Origin: UBA2040 sp041674745
Lineage (GTDB): Bacteria > Bacteroidota > Bacteroidia > Flavobacteriales_D > Crocinitomicaceae
Assembly (NCBI GenBank): GCA_041674745.1
Contig: JBAYVD010000001.1
Span: 186,001 to 250,000, forward strand
Direction of reading: 5' to 3'
DNA: 64,000 nucleotides
Of the stretch, positions 1 through 8,677 are shown piece after piece; the stretch's first letter is position 1, and each line of letters starts with the position of its first letter. The position numbers and the translations under genes were made by a program. Below the pieces are notes generated by a model that saw only the letters and a program-made list of their open reading frames with translations, was not told the DNA's origin and did not search any database.

Positions 1-468
1 CAATGCACCTAACGCTTCAAAGCGGGTTGTATTGTTTGTTGAAGTGACATTTTCAGAAGAAAAGTTAAATTTTAACATTTTATCCTTCAAATCGATGATA
101 ACTCGTTGAGCTGTTTTAACACCTATTCCTTTGATTCCTTGAATTGTACGGACGTCATCGGATTGAATCGCGTGGGCAATTTCTGTCGTTTGAAGAGAGG
201 AAAGCATAATCATGGCTGTATTGGGTCCGATGCCTGAAACACTGATCAATTGGTTGAACATTTCACGTTCTTCCAATTCCATAAAACCATAGAGTATATG
301 CGCATCTTCGCGCACGATCAATTTGGTGTAAATCCGAATATTTTCGTTCGACCCAATCAAGGAGAAAGAATACAAACTAATTTTCACTTCGTATCCAACG
401 CCGCCACAATCTATGATAAGGCTGGTAGGATTTTTTTCAATCAATCGACCGGATAACTGTGCAATCAT
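1..468 (-). CDS. ruvA: Holliday junction branch migration protein RuvA (3' end outside window)
   Basis: RuvA binds Holliday junctions and loads the RuvB helicase. The minus-strand reading from the ATG at 468 starts MIAQLSGRLIEK and continues with the OB-fold pattern typical of RuvA (GGVGYEV, then REDAHILYGF). Two helix-hairpin-helix stretches follow, SVSGIGPNTA and GIKGIGVKTAQR. The frame stays open to base 1, so the C-terminal RuvB-binding domain lies beyond the window. It starts 8 bases after the maeB stop on the same strand, so the two are probably cotranscribed. Identification is firm; only completeness is unknown. Confidence 0.95.
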   Translation of the reverse strand, partial: MIAQLSGRLIEKNPTSLIIDCGGVGYEVKISLYSFSLIGSNENIRIYTKLIVREDAHILYGFMELEEREMFNQLISVSGIGPNTAMIMLSSLQTTEIAHAIQSDDVRTIQGIKGIGVKTAQRVIIDLKDKMLKFNFSSENVTSTNNTTRFEALGAL

Positions 469-476
469 GTACTCGA

Positions 477-2741
477 TTATTTGTTTTGAGCATCAACAAC
501 CGCCACCTTCACCATGTTAATGATTTCTCTCACACTGGCACCCAATTGCAAAACGTGTGCAGATTTTTTCAATCCAACCAGAATTGGGCCAATTGCATCA
601 CCATCGGTCACTTCTTGCAACAATTTGTAAGAAATATTTCCGGAAGACAAATTAGGGAAAATCAAGGTATTAACCGTTTTATTAGTCAAGTGAGAAAAAG
701 AGAATTTTTCTAACATCAGTTCGTTGTTCAAGGCAAAATTGGCTTGTAATTCTCCATCTACGACCAAAGTTGGGTAGTTTTCATGCAATAGTTTTACTGC
801 TTTACCCATTTTATCAGCATCCACACCAGGAGAGGATCCAAAGTTGGAATAACTCAAGAGCGCAATTCTTGGTGTCACTTTGAATTTCCGAACCATTTTG
901 GCCACATTGCTTGTAATTTCAGCGATTTGTTCAGCATTCGGATTCACGTTCACCGTTGTATCGGCTAAGAAAAGCGGTCCTTTTTTCGTTACCAAGATAT
1001 ACATCCCAGCAATGGTTGTCACATCTTTTTGCAAACCAATGGTTTGAATAAACGGACGAACTACCTCGCGGTAATTTCGTGTCAAACCTGAAATGACCGC
1101 ATCTGCGTGGCCTTGTTCTACCATCATGGCGCCGAAATGATTTCGTTCGCGCATGATTTGTATGGCTTCATACTCTGTAATTCCTTTTCGTTTTCGTTTT
1201 TCAAAAAAGGCTTTTCCGTATTGAATTCTTTTTTCTTCTTCCTCTTCGGATTTAGGATCGACGATTTCCACATTGAGAAAATCCAAGGAATATTCTTCAA
1301 TTAAACGTTCAATTATCGGTCGTTTTCCAAGTAAAATTGGAACGGCAAATCCTTCTTCTTGAGCTGTTTGAGCCGCTTTCAAAATCTTGATATTATCAGC
1401 TTCGGCAAAAACAACTCGTTTTGGGTTGCTTTGAGCTTTTTCCGTAATCGTTCGAACAATTTTGTTATCCAAGCCCAATCGATTTTTCAGAATACCTTCG
1501 TACTCTTCCCAATTGGTGATTGGATTTTTGGCTACACCCGAAGCGATAGCGGCCTTGGCCACGGCCGGTGCGATGTAGTAAATCAAGCGTGGGTCCAATG
1601 GTTTTGGAATAATTTGCTCACGACCAAAAAGAATGTTTTTTTCACCGTAGGCTTCAATTACTTCTTCTGGAATGGTCTCTTTGGCAAGAGAGGCCAACGC
1701 TTTTACTGCCGCCAATTTCATTTCTTCGTTGATACAAGTGGCTCTCACATCCAATGCGCCGCGAAAAATATACGGGAAACCAAGTACGTTGTTTACTTGA
1801 TTAGGATGGTCGGATCGACCTGTTGCAAGAATGATATCTTTCCGGGCGGAAGTAGCGTCTTTGTAAGAAATTTCAGGTTCAGGATTGGCCAATGCAAATA
1901 CAATTGGGTCCTTCGCCATAGATTTGATCATATCTTTCGAAACAATACCACCTTTGGAAAGTCCAACAAAAACATCTGCTTTTTTGAAAGCAGATTCAAA
2001 GTCAATATCCATTTTGTGTTTGGCATAAGGCAATTTGCTCGCATCCAAATCTTCACGTCCGCTCCAAATCAATCCTTTGGAATCGTACATGTAGATATTT
2101 TCATTTTTTGCTCCAAGTGCAACGTACAATTTGGCGCAAGACATGGCCGCTGCTCCGGCGCCCGAAAAAACAATTTTTACACGATCAATTTTCTTTTTGG
2201 CAAGTTCCAGAGCATTCAACAAAGCAGCCGACGAAATGATGGCCGTACCGTGTTGATCATCGTGCATAATCGGAATATCCAACTCTGCTTTCAATCTTTC
2301 TTCAATTTCAAAGGCTTCGGGAGCCTTGATATCTTCTAAATTAATCCCCCCAAAAGTTGGTGCTATGGCTTTAACCGTTTGGATGAACAATTCTGGATCG
2401 GAGGCATCTACCTCAATATCAAAAACGTCGATATCAGCAAAAATTTTGAATAACAAGCCTTTTCCTTCCATCACCGGTTTGGATGCCTCGGGGCCGATAT
2501 TCCCCAATCCAAGTACGGCCGTCCCATTGGAAATAACCGCCACGAGATTACCTTTTGCGGTATATTTGTATACATCCTCCTTGTTGTCAGCAATTTTTAA
2601 GCAGGGTTCTGCAACACCAGGCGAATAGGCTAATGACAAATCGCGCTGGGTAGAATAGGGTTTGGTTGGAATAACTTCAATCTTACCTGGCTTACCAGAA
2701 GAATGATAATCTAATGCATCTTGTTTTTTTATTTTTGGCAT
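477..2741 (-). CDS. maeB: NADP-dependent malic enzyme with C-terminal phosphotransacetylase-like domain
   Basis: Oxidative decarboxylation of malate to pyruvate, producing NADPH. At 754 residues this is the long bacterial MaeB form. The N-terminal malic domain covers about residues 1-160, with GGINLEDIKAPEAFEIE for metal and substrate binding and HDDQHGTA. The nucleotide-binding domain follows with GAGAAA at 194-199. From about residue 430 to the end there is a phosphotransacetylase-like domain (starting near PKRVVFAEADN), which in characterised homologues is regulatory (acetyl-CoA sensing) rather than catalytic. A TATCTTTA sequence upstream on the minus strand resembles a -7 box. ruvA follows directly. 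Confidence 0.95.
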   Translation of the reverse strand: MPKIKKQDALDYHSSGKPGKIEVIPTKPYSTQRDLSLAYSPGVAEPCLKIADNKEDVYKYTAKGNLVAVISNGTAVLGLGNIGPEASKPVMEGKGLLFKIFADIDVFDIEVDASDPELFIQTVKAIAPTFGGINLEDIKAPEAFEIEERLKAELDIPIMHDDQHGTAIISSAALLNALELAKKKIDRVKIVFSGAGAAAMSCAKLYVALGAKNENIYMYDSKGLIWSGREDLDASKLPYAKHKMDIDFESAFKKADVFVGLSKGGIVSKDMIKSMAKDPIVFALANPEPEISYKDATSARKDIILATGRSDHPNQVNNVLGFPYIFRGALDVRATCINEEMKLAAVKALASLAKETIPEEVIEAYGEKNILFGREQIIPKPLDPRLIYYIAPAVAKAAIASGVAKNPITNWEEYEGILKNRLGLDNKIVRTITEKAQSNPKRVVFAEADNIKILKAAQTAQEEGFAVPILLGKRPIIERLIEEYSLDFLNVEIVDPKSEEEEEKRIQYGKAFFEKRKRKGITEYEAIQIMRERNHFGAMMVEQGHADAVISGLTRNYREVVRPFIQTIGLQKDVTTIAGMYILVTKKGPLFLADTTVNVNPNAEQIAEITSNVAKMVRKFKVTPRIALLSYSNFGSSPGVDADKMGKAVKLLHENYPTLVVDGELQANFALNNELMLEKFSFSHLTNKTVNTLIFPNLSSGNISYKLLQEVTDGDAIGPILVGLKKSAHVLQLGASVREIINMVKVAVVDAQNK

Positions 2742-2794
2742 GTCCCTTTTTTGGAGGGCTAAAGATAAGAAAATCTTAAGAATCTAAGTCAATA

Positions 2795-2826
2795 AAAAAG
2801 GGAGCCAATTGCTTGACTCCCTTTTT
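2795..2826 (-). terminator. Rho-independent terminator of the Omp28-like gene
   Basis: A perfect 10-bp stem (aaaaagggag paired with ctccctttttt-side bases) surrounds a 12-nt loop. It lies 23 bases after the stop of the minus-strand gene at 2849 and before maeB, with T-rich sequence on the minus-strand 3' side. It separates the Omp28-like transcript from maeB. Confidence 0.8.
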
Positions 2827-2848
2827 AAATTTTTATTATTATGTCAAA

Positions 2849-4804
2849 TTATTGAACTGAAATTTTTTGTGTGAATTTCACACCATCATTTACGATAGAA
2901 ACGATGTAATTTCCAGTTGCCAAGTTATTCACTGGCATTTCAACTACTTGCGCACCATTTACATTTGTCAAAGTTTGAGTAGCCAACGTACGACCTGTCA
3001 AATCAACAATTGAAATTACGTAAGAACCATTTTGAGCTTCGAAAGAAACATTTACTTTATCCGTTGCTGGATTAGGGTAAATTTTGAAACCTTCTGTAGT
3101 CAATGTTTCAACGGATGCGGTAGTTCCTAATAAGTTGATATCATCCAACCACAAGTTGTTACCGTAATCTGAAGTGAATTGGAATTTAACAACCACACCT
3201 GTCATGTTTGCGTAAGCTGACAAGTTTACATTGTCAAGTACCCAATCAGTACTTGCACTTGGAATAAAGCTTGTAGTCGATGGAGCAAGTGTAGACAATG
3301 TAGCTCCTGATTTGTTGTAAACAGAAGTCCAAGTTGTACCACAGTCTGTAGAAACAAATACTTCCAATTTGTCATTTTCTGAAGAATACTGACGGTAAGC
3401 ATGGCTAAATTTCAACGCTGGAGATGACCCCAAATCCACTTTTTGCAAAATCAATTTCATTGAATTTCCTGCAGCGATATCGTAGAATCTCGCGCGAATA
3501 CTTCTGCTAGAACCTGCGAATCCACCAATATTACCGTAAGAGTAAGTTGGTCCATCAACAATACTAAACAAGTTTGGTCCCATTGCAGCTGGAGCTTCGA
3601 AAATTGCAGTTGTCAATTCACGAGAGTAACCTGTGCTTGGAATAAGTGGAGCTGACTCCATCCCTTCAACTACTGGAGCAGGAACTCCTGAAGCGTTCAA
3701 TTTGTTGAAATTTTCAGTAGCGATAGAAATAGCCGCAGGGCTAGACCAATCTTGTCCACCGTTTACAGATAGAACAGTATAAGAAACAGAGCTAAGACCT
3801 GGCGTTAAAGTTGTCGCAGGGAAAGAAATGTTTGTAGATTGTCCTGGTGCAAGGCTACCACTGAATGTTTGTTGAACAGGTGTTCCACCGTTGATTGCGT
3901 AATTAGCAACTACCGAAGTAACGGTAGCAGTCGCATCGTTATTTACAAAATTAACAACCGGATTAAAAGAGTAATCACAATATCCAGCTCCTGCAGCAGA
4001 GGCTGAAACAGCTGCTACATCGATAAGTCCTGCAATAGGAACAATCGCTGTTTTTCCAGCTTGATGAATTGTTTTTGTGGCGTTGTTTTGCAAGTAAACA
4101 GCAAATGCAACTTCTGATTTGTCTCTGATGTAACTAGGAAGACTTGAAATTGTAATGCTAAAGTTTAGAGATCCGTTTGCAGGAATGGAAGCCAATGCAG
4201 CACCTGTAGTAGCGCCAGCAGCACCTGTAGTTGCATTGTACATTTCACGCATTACAAATTCAAATTGGGTTTCTCCGTTGCTACCTGGAGGTGTTGGCCA
4301 GATAACAGTGTTTTCAACCATGGTAACATAAATTTTGTCAGCCAAAGAAACTGCGCTACTTGTTACATTTTGAACTGTAATATTCACTGTAACAGAACTA
4401 GTTGAATTCCAGCTTTGTGTTGCAATGATATTGTAAGGTGTAGTCAAAGCTGCTGCAGCAGAAAGTGTAGAAGATGTAACGATTGTGTTCGGTGCACCCG
4501 GCGCCCCACCGTTCAACGAAGTGTTAGGAACACCTGTGATACCATAGTAAGTTACACGATCATCTGGACCAGCAGGAAAATCATTGTGCATTGGGTCGAA
4601 TCCTGGCCAAGAAACTTGGTGAGAAACACGAACATAATTGGCTGTCCCAAAAGCATCAAGTGTTGCTTTCAACGCTGGATTTTGACTAGCACATGGTCCG
4701 CAAGAAGCTTGTGTAAAATGCTCTACCAATGGCACTTTTGGAACTTGCGCATTCACGCTTGTTGCTCCTGCCAAAGCAAACAAAATAAGTAATCTTTTTT
4801 TCAT
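2849..4804 (-). CDS. Secreted Omp28-like thioredoxin-fold protein with T9SS sorting domain
   Basis: 651 residues with a signal peptide ending near SVNAQ (residue 20). A thioredoxin-like Omp28 region follows with a CGPC pair at C35/C38, a typical redox active site. The middle region is beta-rich and includes a segment near residues 440-560 that resembles a carbohydrate- or MAM-like jelly roll (WLDDINL). The last 80 residues form a type A T9SS sorting domain: KIYPNPATDKV, then a terminal YIVSIVNDGVKFTQKISVQ. It should therefore be exported by the Sec system, moved across the outer membrane by T9SS and released or anchored at the surface. The exact substrate is unknown. Confidence 0.85.
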   Translation of the reverse strand: MKKRLLILFALAGATSVNAQVPKVPLVEHFTQASCGPCASQNPALKATLDAFGTANYVRVSHQVSWPGFDPMHNDFPAGPDDRVTYYGITGVPNTSLNGGAPGAPNTIVTSSTLSAAAALTTPYNIIATQSWNSTSSVTVNITVQNVTSSAVSLADKIYVTMVENTVIWPTPPGSNGETQFEFVMREMYNATTGAAGATTGAALASIPANGSLNFSITISSLPSYIRDKSEVAFAVYLQNNATKTIHQAGKTAIVPIAGLIDVAAVSASAAGAGYCDYSFNPVVNFVNNDATATVTSVVANYAINGGTPVQQTFSGSLAPGQSTNISFPATTLTPGLSSVSYTVLSVNGGQDWSSPAAISIATENFNKLNASGVPAPVVEGMESAPLIPSTGYSRELTTAIFEAPAAMGPNLFSIVDGPTYSYGNIGGFAGSSRSIRARFYDIAAGNSMKLILQKVDLGSSPALKFSHAYRQYSSENDKLEVFVSTDCGTTWTSVYNKSGATLSTLAPSTTSFIPSASTDWVLDNVNLSAYANMTGVVVKFQFTSDYGNNLWLDDINLLGTTASVETLTTEGFKIYPNPATDKVNVSFEAQNGSYVISIVDLTGRTLATQTLTNVNGAQVVEMPVNNLATGNYIVSIVNDGVKFTQKISVQ

Positions 4805-4846
4805 AATTTGTATATTTTCGTTATTCTTATAGATGAATATAGTTTG

Positions 4847-4877
4847 CGAATATACGGGATTGCGAATCGAATATCAA
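4847..4877 (-). promoter_or_regulatory. Bacteroidota-type promoter of the Omp28-like gene
   Basis: On the minus strand, TTG (4875-4877) is followed after 20 nt by TATATTCG (4847-4854), which matches TAnnTTTG at all but one defined position. It lies 43 bases upstream of the ATG at 4804. Confidence 0.55.
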
Positions 4878-4949
4878 AAAATCGGAATCGATATTGTCAT
4901 TTTTTATAGTAACTCTTGTAATCCTAAATAGAAATTACGTGTGAAGCAA

Positions 4950-5636
4950 ATGTTAAAAGTTGTAATATTTTCGGGTGCGGGTATGAGTGCGGAAAGTGGA
5001 ATTAGCACCTTTCGTGATGCCGGGGGTTTATGGGAAAATTACCGTATTGAAGAGGTTGCAACCCCCAACGCTTTTCGGCAAAATCCAGTTTTGGTGCAGC
5101 GTTTCTACAACGATCGTAGAAAACAAATTATTGAAACAGAACCCAATTCTGCACATGTATTGATTGCCGATTTAGAATCGAAATTTTCCGTAACCGTGAT
5201 TACTCAAAATATTGACGATCTGCATGAAAGAGCGGGCTCGAGTTCAGTTGTACATTTGCATGGCAACATTCGGTACGGTAAAAGTTCAGGTCCTAATCCA
5301 GAGAAAAAATATTATCGATTGAAAGGATGGGAAATAACCACAGAAGATCGATGCGATGAAGGTTATCCTCTGCGTCCGCATGTGGTTTGGTTTGGTGAAG
5401 AAGTACCCATGTTAGAAAGAGCAGCAGAAATCATCCAGACTGCGGATTATTTGATTGTAATTGGAACTTCCTTAAATGTTTATCCTGCCGCAGGATTGAT
5501 TCATGCAGCGCCAAAGCATTGTCAAAAAATTATCATTGACCCCCATGTGGACACGCTGAACCTTCCAAGCGATTTTTACGCAATCAAGGAAATAGCCAGT
5601 ACTGGCTTAAAAAGATGGATTAAAGAAAATGAGTAG
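4950..5636 (+). CDS. cobB: Sirtuin NAD-dependent protein deacylase, class III type, without zinc cysteines
   Basis: NAD-dependent removal of acyl groups from protein lysines. Numbered from the ATG at 4950: GAG-x-SAESGI-x-TFR binds NAD (residues 9-22), TQNIDDLH is at 85-92 and the catalytic histidine is H104 in HLHGN. The FYNDRR segment carries Y53 and R56, the Y-x-x-R pair that in SIRT5 and E. coli CobB recognises succinyl and malonyl groups. The four zinc-binding cysteines of most sirtuins are absent; only C135 is present. A GTG at 4941 is an in-frame alternative start that adds three residues; the ATG fits the domain better. It converges on hemD with a 9-base gap. Confidence 0.9.
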   Translation: MLKVVIFSGAGMSAESGISTFRDAGGLWENYRIEEVATPNAFRQNPVLVQRFYNDRRKQIIETEPNSAHVLIADLESKFSVTVITQNIDDLHERAGSSSVVHLHGNIRYGKSSGPNPEKKYYRLKGWEITTEDRCDEGYPLRPHVVWFGEEVPMLERAAEIIQTADYLIVIGTSLNVYPAAGLIHAAPKHCQKIIIDPHVDTLNLPSDFYAIKEIASTGLKRWIKENE

Positions 5637-5645
5637 ACGAAAGAA

Positions 5646-6425
5646 TTACTTCTTTTTCCCTTTCAACGATTCTTTCACGTAATTTTCAATGGCAGCTGTC
5701 ATCGAAGGTGAATTAGGCATGGGTGCACACAAATCCAAACGCAAATTGTTTTTCGTTACAGCATTGGCCGTTGTCGGTCCAAAAGCAGCAATGAGCGTAT
5801 TGTTTTGCTTGAAATTCGGGAAGTTTTTCATCAAAGACTCAATTCCTCCTGGACTGAAGAAAACCAACATGTCGTAAAAAATATTTTCCAAATCCGACAA
5901 ATCGGAAGCCACCGTTCTATACAAAACGGCTTTCGAAAAATTCATGTTGTGAGCCTCTAAGGTTTCTGGAATTTTGTCACGCAAAATATCGGTGCAGGGC
6001 AACAAAAACTTTTCGTTTTTGTGTTTTTTCATCACATCCATCAAATCCTCTATGGTTTGTTTACCAAAGAAAATTTTCCGTTTACGGTAAGTGACATATT
6101 TTTGTAGATAATAGGCAACCGCTTCTGAAATACAGAAATATTTCATGGTATCCGGCACTTCAAATCGAGTTTCAGTGGCAATGCGAAAGAAATGGTCTAC
6201 AGCAATTTTAGATGTTAAAATAACCGCTGTGTGATCCGGAATATTAATTTTTTGAGAACGAAACTCTTGCGCACCAATTCCTTCCACGTGAATAAACGGG
6301 CGAAAGTCTATTTTTAACTTATATTTTTCGGCCAAATCGTAATAAGGAGATTTCTCTCCTTCAGGCTTCGGTTGCGAGACTAGTATAGTTTTGATCACTA
6401 AATTCCTCTTTAAAATATTCAACAA
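5646..6425 (-). CDS. hemD: Uroporphyrinogen-III synthase (HemD family)
   Basis: Cyclises hydroxymethylbilane to uroporphyrinogen III in heme biosynthesis. The 259-residue product has the Bacteroidota form of the family: KTILVSQPKPEGEKSPYY near the N-terminus, then VILTSKIAVDHFF, and in the second domain LVFFSPGGIESL followed by AAFGPTTANAV, which is the conserved region close to the active cleft. HemD is a poorly conserved family, so recognition rests on these blocks and on length. It starts 3 bases after the stop of the DUF4271 gene, a pairing I know from other Bacteroidota. Confidence 0.88.
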   Translation of the reverse strand: MLNILKRNLVIKTILVSQPKPEGEKSPYYDLAEKYKLKIDFRPFIHVEGIGAQEFRSQKINIPDHTAVILTSKIAVDHFFRIATETRFEVPDTMKYFCISEAVAYYLQKYVTYRKRKIFFGKQTIEDLMDVMKKHKNEKFLLPCTDILRDKIPETLEAHNMNFSKAVLYRTVASDLSDLENIFYDMLVFFSPGGIESLMKNFPNFKQNNTLIAAFGPTTANAVTKNNLRLDLCAPMPNSPSMTAAIENYVKESLKGKKK

Positions 6426-6428
6426 TTC

Positions 6429-7142
6429 TTATACAATCCATTCATATAGAAACCATACCAATATGGCGAGAGGCATGATTTCCAGCGTGCAAAGATACAA
6501 TAAAATATAATACCACTCCACTCGACTGCTTAACAAATAAAAGCTGGATCGAACGATGCGTTGAAGGCTCAATAAAATAAAAAATAAAAGGAAAAGGTAT
6601 ATCAGGTTGTCGGAGAACAAGGGATTCAAAACCCAAATTAAGTTGATTAAGAAAAAGACCAGTCCCACAAATTGAGGCAAAACCCACGTCAATTGCATCG
6701 GTATTTGGTAAATTTTTGAAAGCCCCGTCAAGGTGCCGATTATAAACATGGAGATAAAAGCCAAGAAGAAAAAACCAAAGGAAATTGTCATTGAAATGAG
6801 AATCAAATAGACATTTTCAGTAATTCCCTGTTTTTGCAATAAAAGAAATAGACTATGTGCTAAGGTGATAATGAAATTCAACGTCAAAAACCACGAAGCC
6901 GTTCCAAAAACCGGCCAGTTTTCCCGAATTCTCGATTCAATTTTCCGCGAACGAAAAAACAATTGAAACACGACCTCAAAACTTCGGGTATTGGCATTTT
7001 TAGCCAACACGATCAATAACAAGGAAAGAATCAAAAAGAAAAATGAGTACGAACCGAACAAACTTGTTTTTGGGTGCAAAGTCATATTTACCCACTGTTC
7101 TGTGGTGTTCCCAAAAAAGTTCAATCCGATTTGCGAAAACAT
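6429..7142 (-). CDS. DUF4271 integral membrane protein
   Basis: 237 residues with about six hydrophobic helices: LFGSYSFFFLILSLLLIVL, WFLTLNFIITLAH, YLILISMTISFGFFFL, LVFFLINLIWVL, LIYLFLLFFILLSL and YYILLYLCTLEIMPL. The spacing, the FRSRKIESR loop and the position immediately before hemD fit DUF4271, a Bacteroidota-restricted inner-membrane family of unknown function. The tight linkage to hemD suggests a role near tetrapyrrole metabolism, but that is inference from position only. Confidence 0.8.
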   Translation of the reverse strand: MFSQIGLNFFGNTTEQWVNMTLHPKTSLFGSYSFFFLILSLLLIVLAKNANTRSFEVVFQLFFRSRKIESRIRENWPVFGTASWFLTLNFIITLAHSLFLLLQKQGITENVYLILISMTISFGFFFLAFISMFIIGTLTGLSKIYQIPMQLTWVLPQFVGLVFFLINLIWVLNPLFSDNLIYLFLLFFILLSLQRIVRSSFYLLSSRVEWYYILLYLCTLEIMPLAILVWFLYEWIV

Positions 7143-7210
7143 TCCTTTCTATCTGTTGTTATTTTAACACGTGAACGAATTTCAGTTCTTTTTTAGGAGT
7201 AAATTATTCC

Positions 7211-7218
7211 TAAATTTG
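7211..7218 (+). promoter_or_regulatory. -7 box (TAAATTTG) upstream of the acyl-CoA dehydrogenase gene
   Basis: TAAATTTG is an exact match to the Bacteroidota -7 consensus TAnnTTTG and lies 24 bases before the ATG at 7243. No TTG is found at the usual distance upstream, so only this half is supported. Confidence 0.5.
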
Positions 7219-7242
7219 CCGAAATTACAAAGATATATTTGA

Positions 7243-8439
7243 ATGGCAACTGATCAATATGTACATCCGGATTATTATAACATGGATGATTTGCTTACCG
7301 ACGAACAAAAATTGGTTCGTGATTCGGCAAGAGCTTGGGTGAAAAAAGAGGTTTCTCCGATCATCGAGGAAAATTACGAAAACTGTACTTTCCCAAAACA
7401 CCTACTAAAAGGGTTGGGCGAGATTGGTGCTTTTGGACCGTATATTCCAGAGGAATATGGCGGACCGGGTTTGGATCAAATCTCCTATGGGTTGATTATG
7501 CAAGAATTGGAACGTTGTGATTCTGGTTTGCGTTCAACGGCATCCGTTCAAAGTTCCTTGGTTATGTACCCAATTTGGAAATACGGAAACGAAGAACAAC
7601 GCATGAAATACTTGCCAAAATTGGCAACAGGTGAAATGATGGGTTGTTTTGGTTTGACGGAACCAGATCATGGATCGAATCCAGGAGGAATGACGACAAA
7701 TTTCAAAGATGCGGGCGACCACGTTATTTTGAATGGTGCGAAAATGTGGATTTCCAATGCGCCATTTGCAGATATTGCCGTGGTTTGGGCAAAGGACGAA
7801 ACAGGACGTATTCACGGATTAGTAGTAGAAAGAGGTATGGAAGGTTTCTCAACGCCAGAAATGCATGGAAAATTATCGCTACGTGCTTCGGCAACAGGTG
7901 AGTTGATTTTCGTCAACGTGAAAGTACCGAAAACAAATATTTTACCGAATAAATCGGGATTAGGCGCACCACTTGGTTGCTTGGATTCAGCTCGATTTGG
8001 AATCGCTTGGGGTGCTTTGGGCGCTGCCATGGATTGCTATGATTTGGCATTACGATATTCAAAAGAAAGAACACAGTTTGGCGTGCCGATCGGAGGTTTT
8101 CAGTTGATTCAAAAGAAATTGGCAGAAATGATTACGGAAATCACAAAAGCACAATTGTTAACCTTCCGTTTGGGTCAATTGAGAAATGAAGGTCGCGCTA
8201 CCTCTGCTCAAATTTCCATGGCGAAACGTAACAATGTGGAAATCGCGTTGAACATTGCCCGCGAAGCAAGACAAATTCACGGTGCGATGGGAATTACCAA
8301 CGAATACTCTATTATGCGCCACATGGCCAACTTGGAATCGGTGGTAACGTACGAAGGTACACACGATATTCACTTGTTGATTACCGGAATGGACATTACT
8401 GGCATTCCAGCCTTTACAAGAGAAATGCCGAATTTGTAA
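7243..8439 (+). CDS. gcdH: Acyl-CoA dehydrogenase, glutaryl-CoA dehydrogenase type
   Basis: FAD enzyme that oxidises and decarboxylates glutaryl-CoA to crotonyl-CoA in lysine and tryptophan breakdown. The 398-residue chain has the full acyl-CoA dehydrogenase layout. The helical N-domain starts LLTDEQKLVRDSAR; the middle beta domain has GCFGLTEPDHGSNPGGM and LNGAKMWISNA; the C-terminal helical domain contains RTQFGVPIGGFQLIQKKLAEM. The catalytic base is E371 in YEGTHDIH, followed by ITGIPAF, which resembles human GCDH more than the short- or medium-chain enzymes. It is a single-gene unit with its own terminator. Confidence 0.88.
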   Translation: MATDQYVHPDYYNMDDLLTDEQKLVRDSARAWVKKEVSPIIEENYENCTFPKHLLKGLGEIGAFGPYIPEEYGGPGLDQISYGLIMQELERCDSGLRSTASVQSSLVMYPIWKYGNEEQRMKYLPKLATGEMMGCFGLTEPDHGSNPGGMTTNFKDAGDHVILNGAKMWISNAPFADIAVVWAKDETGRIHGLVVERGMEGFSTPEMHGKLSLRASATGELIFVNVKVPKTNILPNKSGLGAPLGCLDSARFGIAWGALGAAMDCYDLALRYSKERTQFGVPIGGFQLIQKKLAEMITEITKAQLLTFRLGQLRNEGRATSAQISMAKRNNVEIALNIAREARQIHGAMGITNEYSIMRHMANLESVVTYEGTHDIHLLITGMDITGIPAFTREMPNL

Positions 8440-8458
8440 ATTCTACAACATAATTTGT

Positions 8459-8494
8459 AAAAAAAGGGATGAAAATTATTTCGTCCCTTTTTTT
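8459..8494 (+). terminator. Rho-independent terminator of gcdH
   Basis: A long stem (aaaaaaaggga-t-gaaa paired with tttcgtcccttttttt, one G-T wobble) closes a 4-nt loop and ends in a run of seven T. It begins 20 bases after the gcdH stop. Confidence 0.9.
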
Positions 8495-8507
8495 GGAATT
8501 AATTTTT

Positions 8508-8664
8508 CACACCTCCCTCAATCCCTCCTCGTAGGAGGGAGGCTGAAATTTCAACTTATTTTTAATTTCCCACATTGGATTAGACATTCTAAAACCATTG
8601 AAATCAAATTTAATTGATTTGAGAACTGGCTTCCCTCCTACGAGGATGGACCGAGGGAGGTGTG
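8508..8664. repeat. Palindromic intergenic element with 36-bp inverted arms
   Basis: The left arm (8508-8544, starting cacacctccctcaatccc) and the right arm (8629-8664, ending accgagggaggtgtg) are inverted copies with a few mismatches, separated by about 84 bases of AT-rich DNA. Each arm also folds on itself (ccctcct-cgt-aggaggg on the left; one mismatch on the right). It lies between the convergent gcdH and recJ genes. The form suggests a REP/MITE-like non-coding element; I see no other copy in the window and no clear target-site duplication. Confidence 0.75.
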
Positions 8665-8677
8665 CACAAATTTTACA

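Noticed and set aside
1359..2339. Long plus-strand open frame (about 326 codons) inside maeB
   Set aside because: It is antisense to the well-conserved malic enzyme and has no recognisable domain or composition of a real gene.
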